Below are positions 1 to 7,380 of a stretch of DNA of 64,000 bases, in pieces. Both the position numbers and the translations under genes were made by a program. The stretch covers positions 130,799 through 194,798 of the forward strand of contig CAJTYK010000001.1 of assembly GCA_910584285.1 (NCBI GenBank), in the 5' to 3' direction. The notes under the pieces are model-generated. The model saw only the letters and a list, made by a program, of their open reading frames with translations. It was not told the DNA's origin and made no database searches. This DNA comes from an uncultured Oscillospiraceae bacterium. Its GTDB lineage: Bacteria > Bacillota > Clostridia > Oscillospirales > Oscillospiraceae. The stretch's first letter is position 1, and each line of letters opens with the position of its first letter.

Positions 1-158
1 ATGTCGATGGCGGTCACGTCGGGCAGCTCGCCGTCCTCAACCTGGGAGGACTGGACGGCCTGACTGACAGCCTGGACGGCGGCCGGAGCAGCGGCCGCGG
101 AGGTGCCCAGCTCGGAGAGTACCTGCTCAATAATGGCTCTCAGATCTTTCTCATTCAT
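1..158 (-). CDS. eutC: Ethanolamine ammonia-lyase small subunit, N-terminal fragment
   Basis: Only the first 52 codons are present; the gene runs off the left edge. EutC is the small subunit of the adenosylcobalamin-dependent lyase that splits ethanolamine into acetaldehyde and ammonia. The N-terminus (MNEKDLRAIIEQVLSEL) followed by an Ala/Gln-rich linker fits the helical leader that EutC proteins often carry, which in this family can target cargo into the microcompartment. The ATG at 156-158 is preceded by AAAGGAGG, which overlaps the end of eutB. The assignment rests mainly on position directly after eutB and on the leader type, because the catalytic part is outside the window. Confidence 0.8.
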   Translation of the reverse strand, partial: MNEKDLRAIIEQVLSELGTSAAAAPAAVQAVSQAVQSSQVEDGELPDVTAID

Positions 159-173
159 TGATTCCAGCCTCCT

Positions 174-1553
174 TTACTTCGTCATGAACACGGAAGCGTC
201 GCCGGCGCGGCCGGTCAGCTTGCCGTTCTCGGAGAAGCCCATCTTCTCCAGCCACTGGTCGAACTCCTTGATGGGACGCAGGCCAAAGACCTCGCGCAGC
301 GCGGCGGCCTCATGGTAGCCGGTGCACTGGTACATCAGCATGCAGTCGTCGCCCTGGGGCACGCCCATCACGTAGTTGCAGCCCGCGGCCACCAGCAGGG
401 TAGCCAGGTTCTCGATGTCGTTCTGGTCGGCCTTCATGTGGTTGGTGTAGCAGGCGTCGCAGCCCATAGGCAGACCGCTGAGCTTGCCCATGAAGTGATC
501 CTCCAGGCCGGCGCGGGTGACCTGCTTGGAATCATACAGGTACTCGGGGCCGATGAAGCCGACGACGGTGTTCACCAGGAAGGGCTTGAAGTGGCGGCCG
601 AAGCCGTAGCAGCGGGCCTCCATGGTCACCTGGTCCCAGCCGTTGTGGGCGTCGGAGGACAGCTCGGAGCCTTGGCCGGTCTCGAAGTACATCACGTTGG
701 GGCCGGTGCAGGTGCCCCGGGTCAGCATGGTCTGGCGGCCGTCCTCCAGCATCTGGGTGGTCAGGCCGAAGGCCTCGTTGCCCTTCTGGGAGCCGGCGAT
801 GGACTGGAACATCAGGTCCAGCGGAGCGCCGAACTTGTTGGCGGCCTCGGTCTGGGTGGTCACGTGGGCCAGCACGCAGATCTGGGTGGGAACCTCCCAC
901 TTGGCCTTGAACTCGTCCAGCATCTTCAGCAAACGGGCCACGCTTTCCACGGAGTCGTCCACGGGGTTGATGCCGATGACGGCGTCGCCGCAGCCCAGGG
1001 ACAGACCCTCCATCACGGAGGCCACGATGCCCTTGGGATCGTCGGTGGTGTGGTTGGGCTGGAGACGGGCGGAGAAGGTGCCCGGCAGGCCGATGGTGGT
1101 GTTGCAGTGGGCGCTGACGCGGATCTTCTTGGCAGCGTACACCAGATCCAGATTGCTCATCAGCTTGCACACGGCGGCCACGCACTCGGAGGTCAGGCCC
1201 CGGGAAGCGCGCTTGATCATGTCGCCGGTGGTCTTCTCGCTGAGCAGCCACTCACGGAACTCAGCCACGGTCTTATTCTTGAACTCGTTAAAAATGGTCT
1301 CGTTCAGGTCGTCCTGGATAATGCGGGTCACGTCGTCCTCCTCGTAGGGGACGGCGGGGCAGTTGCGCACCTCGTTCATGGTAAGGTTGGACAGAACCAC
1401 CTTAGCAGCGACCCGTTCCTCCGCGGTTTCGGCGGCGATGCCTGCCAGCTTGTCGCCGGATTTTTCCTCGTTTGCCTTGGCCATGACCTCACGGATGGAT
1501 TTGAACTCGTAGACATGGCCGAACAGCCTGGTTTTGAGAATCACTTTTTTCAC
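174..1553 (-). CDS. eutB: Ethanolamine ammonia-lyase large subunit
   Basis: 459 aa, matching the usual length of about 453-465. EutB is the TIM-barrel catalytic subunit that binds the substrate and, with EutC, adenosylcobalamin. The start KTRLFGHVYEFKSIREVMAKA is typical, and the SARLQPNHTTDD segment near residue 160 holds the conserved Arg/Gln substrate contacts known from the family. It lies 16 bp after eutA and just before eutC, so the order eutA-eutB-eutC is the standard one. Expression is expected to depend on the attenuators at 5985-6075 and 3033-3120. Certain by family. Confidence 0.98.
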   Translation of the reverse strand: MKKVILKTRLFGHVYEFKSIREVMAKANEEKSGDKLAGIAAETAEERVAAKVVLSNLTMNEVRNCPAVPYEEDDVTRIIQDDLNETIFNEFKNKTVAEFREWLLSEKTTGDMIKRASRGLTSECVAAVCKLMSNLDLVYAAKKIRVSAHCNTTIGLPGTFSARLQPNHTTDDPKGIVASVMEGLSLGCGDAVIGINPVDDSVESVARLLKMLDEFKAKWEVPTQICVLAHVTTQTEAANKFGAPLDLMFQSIAGSQKGNEAFGLTTQMLEDGRQTMLTRGTCTGPNVMYFETGQGSELSSDAHNGWDQVTMEARCYGFGRHFKPFLVNTVVGFIGPEYLYDSKQVTRAGLEDHFMGKLSGLPMGCDACYTNHMKADQNDIENLATLLVAAGCNYVMGVPQGDDCMLMYQCTGYHEAAALREVFGLRPIKEFDQWLEKMGFSENGKLTGRAGDASVFMTK

Positions 1554-1569
1554 CCCTTATTATTGTTCG

Positions 1570-3009
1570 TCAGGAATTGAACACCAAGGTCTTGATTACC
1601 ACGGGCAGAACCTGCCCACCGGCCACCGGCTCGCCGATGTCGATGTAGTCGCCGTTGGCGGTGTGTACTCCGTCGATGCAGATCACGGGCTTTTCGTGCT
1701 TGAGCATCACATTCAGCGCGTTGCCCAGCACCTTGCCCACATCGTTTTCCACCACCACGATGAGCGGGAATCTGCTGTCTATCACCTCCTTTGCCGATTC
1801 GATGATTGCCGCCGCCAGCGCCTGGACTTCCACAAAGCTGGTGCGTTTTTCCCCGGCGAAGGCGATGGCGATCTGCTCGATCTTGCCCTCCGGCATATGC
1901 AGCGGCAGTTGATATGCAATCGAGGCTTTCAGCGTCTCCAGCGACGCCTCGTCCTCAGCGGAGACTTTCAAAATGGGCACATTCTTGACGGGGAGCAGGT
2001 TGGCGTCATAGCGGATGGTGCTCCCGCTCACGTCGGTGGCGTGGGTGCCCGCCCCCACCACCGTGGCCCGGATGGTCTCCAGGGCGGGGCACCGCTCCAC
2101 CCTGGACAGGTCGGGATCCTCCCGGATGGCCCGGCCCAGCAGCACGCCGATATCCCCATACCGGAACACGTCCCCAGGCTGATCCTGGTACACGCAGTCG
2201 GCCACGCCGCCGGAGAAGGTGACCGCCTTCACCCGGGGCCGGTCGGCCAGCATCTTGCCGGAGTTGGTATACAGCCCCTTGTGCTCCCCGTCCGGCTGGG
2301 TGAGGTGGAGGGCCTGGGCCAGCTGGGCGGCCATGAGCCGGCACACCTGATACAGCACCTCCGGATCGGCCCGGTTGCCGGCGGAGATCTGGATGCCATG
2401 CCGGTTGGCCAGGGCCTGGATTTTGGGATAGACATAGGTCAGCTTGCCGTCCGCCACCTTGATTAACCGTCCGCCGATATCCAGGCAGCAGGTGCTGCGC
2501 AGGGTGCCGGTGTCGTACAGGGCGATGTTGCTGGTGCCGCCCCCCACGTCCAGGTTGGCCACCGGGATACGGCGCTTTTTGGACAGGGCGTCCGCCCCGG
2601 CCCCCCGGGCGGAGAGGACGGACTCCAGGTCGGGGCCCGCCGTGGCTACCACGAAGTCCCCCGCCATGTCGGACAGGGCGGCCAGCACCTCGTTGGCATT
2701 CTGCTTCCGGGCGGTCTCACCGGTGATGATCACCGCGCCGGTCTGGATGTCCTCCGGCTTCATGCCGCCGGCGGCGTACTCCCGGCGCACAATGTCCTTC
2801 ACCGCCTCCGCGTCGATCTCCGTGGGAGATTTCAAGGGGGTGAAGTAGATGGGGCTGCGGTAGATGACCTCCTTGTCCACGATATCGATCTGAGGGGCCA
2901 TGTAGCTCACCGCTCGGTTCTCCAGGGTCAGGCGGCTGAAAATCAGTTGTGTGGTGGATGTTCCAATGTCAATGCCTGCGCTGAGAATGACTTCATGCAA
3001 AATAACCAC
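1570..3009 (-). CDS. eutA: Ethanolamine ammonia-lyase reactivating factor EutA
   Basis: 479 aa. EutA is a chaperone-like ATPase that removes damaged cobalamin from inactivated EutBC. An actin/Hsp70-type phosphate loop ([15 protein letters not shown]) lies near residues 11-25, and a second nucleotide-binding segment ([17 protein letters not shown]) is in the middle. The start is a GTG at 3007-3009 with AGGAG six bases upstream. A strong intrinsic terminator and overlapping hairpins lie in the 98-bp gap before it, so eutA appears to be under its own antitermination control within the operon. Family assignment is firm. Confidence 0.96.
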   Translation of the reverse strand: MVILHEVILSAGIDIGTSTTQLIFSRLTLENRAVSYMAPQIDIVDKEVIYRSPIYFTPLKSPTEIDAEAVKDIVRREYAAGGMKPEDIQTGAVIITGETARKQNANEVLAALSDMAGDFVVATAGPDLESVLSARGAGADALSKKRRIPVANLDVGGGTSNIALYDTGTLRSTCCLDIGGRLIKVADGKLTYVYPKIQALANRHGIQISAGNRADPEVLYQVCRLMAAQLAQALHLTQPDGEHKGLYTNSGKMLADRPRVKAVTFSGGVADCVYQDQPGDVFRYGDIGVLLGRAIREDPDLSRVERCPALETIRATVVGAGTHATDVSGSTIRYDANLLPVKNVPILKVSAEDEASLETLKASIAYQLPLHMPEGKIEQIAIAFAGEKRTSFVEVQALAAAIIESAKEVIDSRFPLIVVVENDVGKVLGNALNVMLKHEKPVICIDGVHTANGDYIDIGEPVAGGQVLPVVIKTLVFNS

Positions 3010-3032
3010 CCGCTTCTCCTAAAAATAGTCCG

Positions 3033-3081
3033 AAAAAAAGGCAGCCCAAGGCATGGGGGCCTCCCCCCGTGCCCGAGCTGC
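3033..3081 (-). terminator. Intrinsic terminator in the eutW-eutA gap (attenuator)
   Basis: On the minus strand a long hairpin (3041-3081; outer arms GCAGCTC and GGGCTGC, inner GGCA/TGCC and GGGGG/CCCCC with one bulge and one mismatch) is followed directly by seven T residues. It sits between eutW and eutA and would stop transcription before the lyase genes. Its 5' arm is shared with hairpin P2 (3075-3088), so the two structures exclude each other. Confidence 0.85.
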
Positions 3082-3120
3082 ACCGCTCCAAGCGAAGTCC
3101 GGCGGCGTTACGTCACGTCG
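3075..3120 (-). promoter_or_regulatory. Candidate EutV (ANTAR) dual-hairpin antiterminator before eutA
   Basis: Hairpin P1 is at 3103-3120 (arms CGACGT and ACGCCG, one A-C mismatch, loop GACGTA) and includes the last codons of eutW. Hairpin P2 is at 3075-3088 (arms GAGC and GCTC, loop GGTGCA). P2 uses bases of the terminator 5' arm. Paired short hairpins with 6-nt loops, the second competing with a terminator, are the known target architecture of ANTAR regulators such as EutV. Position 4 of each loop is G, as in described targets; position 1 is G here, not the A that I recall as consensus. Confidence 0.65.
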
Positions 3121-4520
3121 TCGGGGTTGGTCAGTTGGTTTCTGAAATCAAAGGTCACCTGAGTGCCCCTGGGCCCGGACTCAATGTCCAGGTTGCCAAA
3201 GAGCTTATCCTCCACCAGGGTCTGGACGATGGACAGCCCCAGCCGGGACTTGGTGGCGTCCTGCACGTTGAAGCCCCGCCCGTTGTCGATGACCTGGATG
3301 CGGGAGTAGAGATCCCCCCGGGTCATGACGATGCGGACAAGCCCCCGCCTGTCCGGCTCAAAGGCGTACTTCATGGCGTTTTGCAGCAGCTCGTTCACCA
3401 CCAGGGCCACCGACGTGCCCACGTCGGAGTCCACCGTGAAGTCGCCCCCCTCCATGGAGACGGCCACCTTCAGGTGGGGCCCGGCGCAGGAGCGCAGGGC
3501 GTTGCTTCTGATGTTGCGCACCACGTCGCTGAGCAGCACCTCGTCCATGCCGCTCTGGGCCAGCAGCTCGTGGGTGCTGGCGATGGCGATGATCCGGTTC
3601 ATGCTCTCCTCCAGCACCTTCCGGGTCTCCGGGCTGTCGCAGCGCCTGGTCTGGAGCCGCAGCAGGCTGGCGATGGTCTGGAGGTTGTTCTTCACCCGGT
3701 GATGCATCTCCTTCACCGCCACCGACTTGAGGATGAGGGCCTTCTCCTGCTCCCTCCGCCAGGTGAGATCCCGAATTACCAGCACAAAGGCCATATTGGG
3801 GGCCCCCAGGGGGATGCGCTTCACATCCAGCACATAGCGGCCTACCTCGACCTCCATGTGGGAACCCTCGCAGGCGGGATCCGCGTTTACCAGGAATACG
3901 TTGTCATAGGGCTGGCCCAGCACGTCGTCAATATAGCCCAGCTTCTGGTACAGCTCCTTGGCCAGGGTGTTGCGGAAGGTGATGATCCCGCCCTCGTCCA
4001 CGATGAGCAGGGCCTCGTCGATGCACTCCGTCAGCCAGTTGTTTTCCGGCATCACCCGGTTGAACCCTCCGGAGATGGCCTCATAGCTCTGCTGGGCGGA
4101 CTGGAGGCGCTGGTTGGTAAAGAATTTCTCGTCGATGTGCCGCTCCTGAATCAGCACGCCGATGATGTGATCCCCGTTGCGGATGGGCTCCACCGACTGG
4201 ATGGTGCGGCGGTTCTCCTGGGTGACCGCCTTCATCTGCTTGGTGCTCACCCCCAGGCGGGAGGTTCTGGCCACCGCCGGCTCGTTCTCCGCCTTGGCCA
4301 GCATCCCCACCACCGATTTCTGGTAGGAGGAGGGGAACCCGGAGGGCTTGGCCTCCGCCACCACAATGGAGTCGGCGTTCCGGCAGGGGCAGTCGATGAA
4401 GATGTCCGCGTCGGTCAGATCGGCGATGATCTGCAAAAACGGCGCCAGGGCTTCGATGGTGGAGATCTCGTCCTCCGTGAGGGTGGTATATTTGTGGCAA
4501 AGATCCCGGATGACGCCCAC
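3108..4520 (-). CDS. eutW: Ethanolamine sensor histidine kinase EutW
   Basis: 470 aa. EutW senses ethanolamine and phosphorylates EutV. The N-terminal about 200 residues match the sensory domain of this kinase class, followed by a PAS-like region (about 165-260), a HisKA_2-type phosphoacceptor segment (MHHRVKNNLQTIASLLRLQ; the His is the likely phosphosite) and a HATPase domain with N box (VVNELLQNAMKYAF) and G box (DNGRGF). There is no membrane segment, so it is cytosolic. The start is GTG with AGGAGGAG upstream; it begins 5 bp after the eutV stop. Its last codons form part of the P1 hairpin of the eutA attenuator. Confidence 0.95.
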   Translation of the reverse strand: MGVIRDLCHKYTTLTEDEISTIEALAPFLQIIADLTDADIFIDCPCRNADSIVVAEAKPSGFPSSYQKSVVGMLAKAENEPAVARTSRLGVSTKQMKAVTQENRRTIQSVEPIRNGDHIIGVLIQERHIDEKFFTNQRLQSAQQSYEAISGGFNRVMPENNWLTECIDEALLIVDEGGIITFRNTLAKELYQKLGYIDDVLGQPYDNVFLVNADPACEGSHMEVEVGRYVLDVKRIPLGAPNMAFVLVIRDLTWRREQEKALILKSVAVKEMHHRVKNNLQTIASLLRLQTRRCDSPETRKVLEESMNRIIAIASTHELLAQSGMDEVLLSDVVRNIRSNALRSCAGPHLKVAVSMEGGDFTVDSDVGTSVALVVNELLQNAMKYAFEPDRRGLVRIVMTRGDLYSRIQVIDNGRGFNVQDATKSRLGLSIVQTLVEDKLFGNLDIESGPRGTQVTFDFRNQLTNPDDVT

Positions 4521-4525
4521 CTTGC

Positions 4526-5110
4526 CTACTCCTCCTTCTGCATCAAAATAAACTCGGCAATCCGGTACATGGACAGGTGCTTGCTCTGGCTCAGCGCCCG
4601 GATATAGTCATAGGCCTCCTGCTCGCTCTTGCCCTGCTCCGCCATGATCAGGCCCTTGGCCTTCTCAATCACAATGCGGTTTTCCAGCCGGGCCGCCGTC
4701 TTTTCCATGTCCTTCCGGAGCTGGCGCATCTCCTGGCTGCGGGCGGCGGCCAGCTCGATGCTGGGCACCAGCGACTTCTCGTCGATGGGCTTCACCAAGT
4801 AGCCGTTGACGCCGTAGCTCTTGGCCCGATTGATGAAGTCCCGCTCGCTGTAGGCCGTCAGCATGACGATGGCCCCGGCCAGGTTTTCCTCGTGGATGAT
4901 CCGGGCGGCGGACAGCCCGTCCAGGAAGGGCATCTTCACGTCCAGCAGGATCAGATCCGGGCGGTGCTGCCGGCACAGCTCTACAGCATCCAGCCCGTCG
5001 GAGGCCTCCGCCACCACCTCGTAGCCCGCCGAGGTGAGCAGCTCCCGCAGATCCATTTTGGTGACGGGCTCATCGTCGGCGACGATAATCCGGATCTTCT
5101 CGTTCTCCAT
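4526..5110 (-). CDS. eutV: ANTAR-domain response regulator EutV
   Basis: 194 aa. A receiver domain (about 1-120) has the acidic pair ADDE, phosphoacceptor Asp57 (LILLDVKMP) and conserved Lys (YLVKPID). A coiled segment follows, then a C-terminal ANTAR RNA-binding domain (about 130-190; VIEKAKGLIMAEQGKSEQEA). In the known family, phosphorylated EutV dimerises and binds paired hexaloop hairpins in eut mRNA leaders to prevent termination. Matching leader structures are present before eutS, before eutA and before the alcohol dehydrogenase at 8949. The gene is followed closely by its partner kinase eutW. Confidence 0.96.
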   Translation of the reverse strand: MENEKIRIIVADDEPVTKMDLRELLTSAGYEVVAEASDGLDAVELCRQHRPDLILLDVKMPFLDGLSAARIIHEENLAGAIVMLTAYSERDFINRAKSYGVNGYLVKPIDEKSLVPSIELAAARSQEMRQLRKDMEKTAARLENRIVIEKAKGLIMAEQGKSEQEAYDYIRALSQSKHLSMYRIAEFILMQKEE

Positions 5111-5132
5111 GGGGCCTCCTATCGATCTGCTT

Positions 5133-5573
5133 CTATAAATTCAGAAATTCCACCAGCTCGGGCACACCCTTGCCGGTGACGCCGCTGGCCACAAAGATGT
5201 CCTCCGCCCCCGCCATGCGCAGGTACTTTTTTGCCTTCTCCACTTGCTCCGGAGTGGCCAAATCCTCCTTGGTGACAACGCCCACAATGGGCTTGGCAAA
5301 CATGGTGCCGTAGGCCGGAGGGAACATGGTTCCGTCCTCGGTGGCCTCCTGCACCAGCACCACGATGTCGGCGTCGGTGGCGGTCACCATCAAAGCGCCC
5401 CGGAACCCCCGGCGCTCCAGATACTCCCCCGGCGTGTCGATCATGTTCTGGTTGACGATGGACACGGTCTGGGTCTTGTGGTAGCGAACCTCCTCGTGGC
5501 TGATGCACTGGCACAAGGTAGTCTTGCCCGCCGCCGACCGGCCCATCAGAACGATGCGCGTCTTGTCCGCCAT
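5133..5573 (-). CDS. eutP: EutP/PduV family small GTPase-like protein
   Basis: 146 aa, full length for the family. The P-loop GRSAAGKTT is at residues 11-19, a switch-like NMIDTPGEYLE follows, and VTKED corresponds to the base-specificity motif. EutP proteins have been linked to microcompartment function; acetate kinase activity has been reported for some members, so GTPase action should not be assumed. It lies 4 bp after eutS and 22 bp before eutV, in the first part of the operon. Confidence 0.93.
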   Translation of the reverse strand: MADKTRIVLMGRSAAGKTTLCQCISHEEVRYHKTQTVSIVNQNMIDTPGEYLERRGFRGALMVTATDADIVVLVQEATEDGTMFPPAYGTMFAKPIVGVVTKEDLATPEQVEKAKKYLRMAGAEDIFVASGVTGKGVPELVEFLNL

Positions 5574-5577
5574 GCCG

Positions 5578-5928
5578 TCAGGTCTTAGTCATGGGGGCGG
5601 GAGAGAACCCCATCATGTCGCACAGCACCTTCATCACGTCCCGCAGGGAGGCCTCCACAGCGGCCACGTCCCCGGTGAACACCAGGGAGCCGTTGAACCG
5701 ATCCACAAAGCCGATCTTCACGTCGGCGGCCTTGGAGGCCACGTCGGCGGCGATCATGGCTCCCTCGCTGGGGGTGATGGTGAGGATGCCGATAGCGCCC
5801 TCCGCGTCCAGCAGCCCCAGCTTGGCGTAGAGATCCTTGGTGGGGTTGGCGATCACATGGGCCAGCGTAACCTGTTTGCCCGGGACAAACTCCTGAATAA
5901 TTCGCTTTTTCTCGTCCAGTTCGATCAT
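5578..5928 (-). CDS. eutS: Bacterial microcompartment shell protein EutS
   Basis: 116 aa, the usual size of this single-domain BMC hexamer ([19 protein letters not shown] at the start; [20 protein letters not shown] in the core). EutS-type shell proteins use a circularly permuted BMC fold and form bent hexamers in the Eut shell, which encloses the lyase and aldehyde enzymes. It is the first gene after the operon promoter and attenuator. AAGGAGG lies seven bases before the ATG. The other shell genes expected in the locus are not in the window and presumably lie beyond its left edge. Confidence 0.95.
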   Translation of the reverse strand: MIELDEKKRIIQEFVPGKQVTLAHVIANPTKDLYAKLGLLDAEGAIGILTITPSEGAMIAADVASKAADVKIGFVDRFNGSLVFTGDVAAVEASLRDVMKVLCDMMGFSPAPMTKT

Positions 5929-5984
5929 GCAGTCCCCTCCTTGCTCTGCGCGCAGCCGGAATGCCGCGGCACAGGAAACCGGTT

Positions 5985-6027
5985 AAAAACATAATAACTC
6001 CTGTCAATATTCCTATCAACAGAAGTT
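5985..6027 (-). terminator. Intrinsic terminator in the eutS leader (attenuator)
   Basis: On the minus strand arms AACTTCTGTTGAT and ATTGACAGGAGTT pair over 13 bp (three G-T pairs) around the loop AGGAAT at 5996-6027, followed by ATTATGTTTTT. It lies between the promoter and eutS, so it would block the operon unless antiterminated. Its 5' arm overlaps the neighbouring hairpin 6022-6037. Confidence 0.82.
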
Positions 6028-6075
6028 ACATCACTTCAAGTCAAACCCAAACCGCGTTGGCGCTGGCGTCGCGCC
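6022..6075 (-). promoter_or_regulatory. Candidate EutV (ANTAR) dual-hairpin antiterminator before eutS
   Basis: P2 at 6022-6037 has perfect arms GAAGT/ACTTC around the hexaloop GATGTA; its 3' arm is the start of the terminator stem. P1 at 6059-6075 has arms GGCGC/GCGCC around a 7-nt loop GACGCCA, 21 nt upstream of P2. The arrangement matches those before eutA and before the alcohol dehydrogenase, though P1 here has one extra loop base. Confidence 0.6.
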
Positions 6076-6129
6076 GCCGCAGGCTGTGCCGCCGTATTCA
6101 GTTGTGGATATCATGAAATTTCGCTTTTT

Positions 6130-6158
6130 ATTTTAGCAGACAATTTAACCATTGTCAA
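6130..6158 (-). promoter_or_regulatory. eut operon promoter
   Basis: TTGACA (6153-6158) and TAAAAT (6130-6135) are separated by exactly 17 bp on the minus strand, about 200 bp upstream of eutS. The strong, constitutive-looking consensus fits control by termination in the leader rather than by initiation. Confidence 0.85.
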
Positions 6159-6217
6159 CAAAGGCGGCAAAATTTTGTTAATTATTTTCAAATACTGGGG
6201 CCGGACGGGCCAGGGTC

Positions 6218-6247
6218 TTTACAGCGGGGCGGCCCCTGTGCTATACT
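6218..6247 (+). promoter_or_regulatory. Promoter of the DUF2284 gene
   Basis: TTTACA (6218-6223) and TATACT (6242-6247), spacer 18 bp, 44 bp upstream of the start codon at 6291. It diverges from the eut promoter. Confidence 0.6.
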
Positions 6248-6290
6248 TGTCCCAGCAAAATGCCGGGAAACCGGCGGAGGGGGCGCGGGT

Positions 6291-6839
6291 ATGTACACCA
6301 CGCAGGTAAAAACGGCGACGCTGCCGGTATCCCGGTGGCTGGACAGCTACTGCACGCCGGAGCGGTTCCGGGACGCCTGCCGGGCCTGCCCGGACTACGG
6401 GAGGGTATGGTCCTGCCCGCCGGGGGTGCCCGACGCCCGGACGGCCTTCGCCCCCTTTCGCACGGTATACCTCGTGGGGGTGCGGGTGGACTACGCCCCC
6501 GAGACTATCGCCGCGGCAGACACCCCGGAACGCACCGAGGCCCTGCGGCAGGCCAGCTACGGCGTGGTGAAAAAGCAGCTGCTGTCCACCCTGCTGGAGC
6601 TGGAAAAGGCGGTGCCGGGGAGCTGGACGGTGGCGGCGGGCCGGTGCGAGCAGTGCGATGTGTGCACCCGGCGGGAGGGCCTGCCCTGCCGAAGGCCGGA
6701 TCGGATGCGCTATTCCTTCTCCGCCTTCGGCTTCGATCTGGGCAAGCTGGCCCGGGAGCAGTTGGGGCTGGAGCTGCTGTGGGCGGATCGGGGCCTGCCA
6801 GCCTACAACGCCGCCATCGCCGCGTTTCTCACGCCTTAA
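6291..6839 (+). CDS. DUF2284 family predicted metal-binding protein
   Basis: 182 aa. It resembles the DUF2284 (COG5423) family of small cysteine-rich proteins: CRACPDYGRVWSCPPG near residues 33-48 and a second cluster CEQCDVCTRREGLPCRRP near 122-139 suggest binding of iron-sulfur or zinc. The role of the family is not known. It is transcribed alone, divergent from the eut operon, and ends at a bidirectional terminator. ATG with GGAGG upstream. Annotation of the family is confident; function is not. Confidence 0.82.
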   Translation: MYTTQVKTATLPVSRWLDSYCTPERFRDACRACPDYGRVWSCPPGVPDARTAFAPFRTVYLVGVRVDYAPETIAAADTPERTEALRQASYGVVKKQLLSTLLELEKAVPGSWTVAAGRCEQCDVCTRREGLPCRRPDRMRYSFSAFGFDLGKLAREQLGLELLWADRGLPAYNAAIAAFLTP

Positions 6840-6850
6840 TACTTAACCAT

Positions 6851-6883
6851 AAACGGGGCCCCGCCTGCCGACGGGGTCCCGTT
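6851..6883. terminator. Bidirectional terminator hairpin between convergent genes
   Basis: Arms AAACGGGGCCCCG and CGGGGTCCCGTTT pair over 13 bp around an 8-nt loop. It separates the plus-strand DUF2284 gene from the minus-strand GNAT gene. The T tracts are short on both sides. Confidence 0.65.
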
Positions 6884-6888
6884 TCGCG

Positions 6889-7362
6889 TTACAGCGTTTT
6901 TACCATGATGTTTTCATCCAACCCAGGCAGAATTGCGTCGGGCACATAGCCCACCTTCCGGTAGCCCATGGACTGGTAGAGGGCCTTGGCCCGGGGGTTG
7001 AAGCTGCTCACCAGGAGGGATACCTTCCGGAAGCCCAGCTCTCGGGCCACCCCCTCGTAGACCCGCAGCAGGGTGTGGCCCACCCCCATGCCCCGGAACC
7101 GCTTCTTCACGCCCAGCAGCGCCAGGTAGGGAAAGGCACCGAAGAAGCCGTTGCGCTCCACCTGCATGGCACCCACCACCTCGTTGCGGGAGTCCACGGC
7201 CAGCCACAGATCCCCCTTGGCCACGGCCTCGGACAGGATGGTGTCCAGCCGCCCCTCCCGGGTAAAGTAGTGATCATAGAGGGCGCTGTCCAGGAAGACC
7301 TCCCGGATCTCGGGGAGGCGCTCCGGTGCGGCCCGCTCTATGGTTACATTGATTCCGTTCAT
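6889..7362 (-). CDS. GNAT family N-acetyltransferase
   Basis: 157 aa, single GNAT domain. The acetyl-CoA loop is visible as VKKRFRGMGVGHTLLRVYEG (about residues 84-103), followed by LLVSSFNPRAKALYQSMGY, the usual motif B with a Tyr in the general-acid position. The substrate cannot be told. It lies 18 bp downstream of the Eis-like gene and is probably cotranscribed with it. ATG preceded by AGGAG. Confidence 0.85.
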   Translation of the reverse strand: MNGINVTIERAAPERLPEIREVFLDSALYDHYFTREGRLDTILSEAVAKGDLWLAVDSRNEVVGAMQVERNGFFGAFPYLALLGVKKRFRGMGVGHTLLRVYEGVARELGFRKVSLLVSSFNPRAKALYQSMGYRKVGYVPDAILPGLDENIMVKTL

Positions 7363-7380
7363 ACAGTCTCCTGCTTCCCG

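Noticed and set aside
5929..6290. Adenosylcobalamin riboswitch expected in some eut loci
   Set aside because: No cobalamin-box-like segment was seen; the leader is explained by the dual hairpins and terminator.
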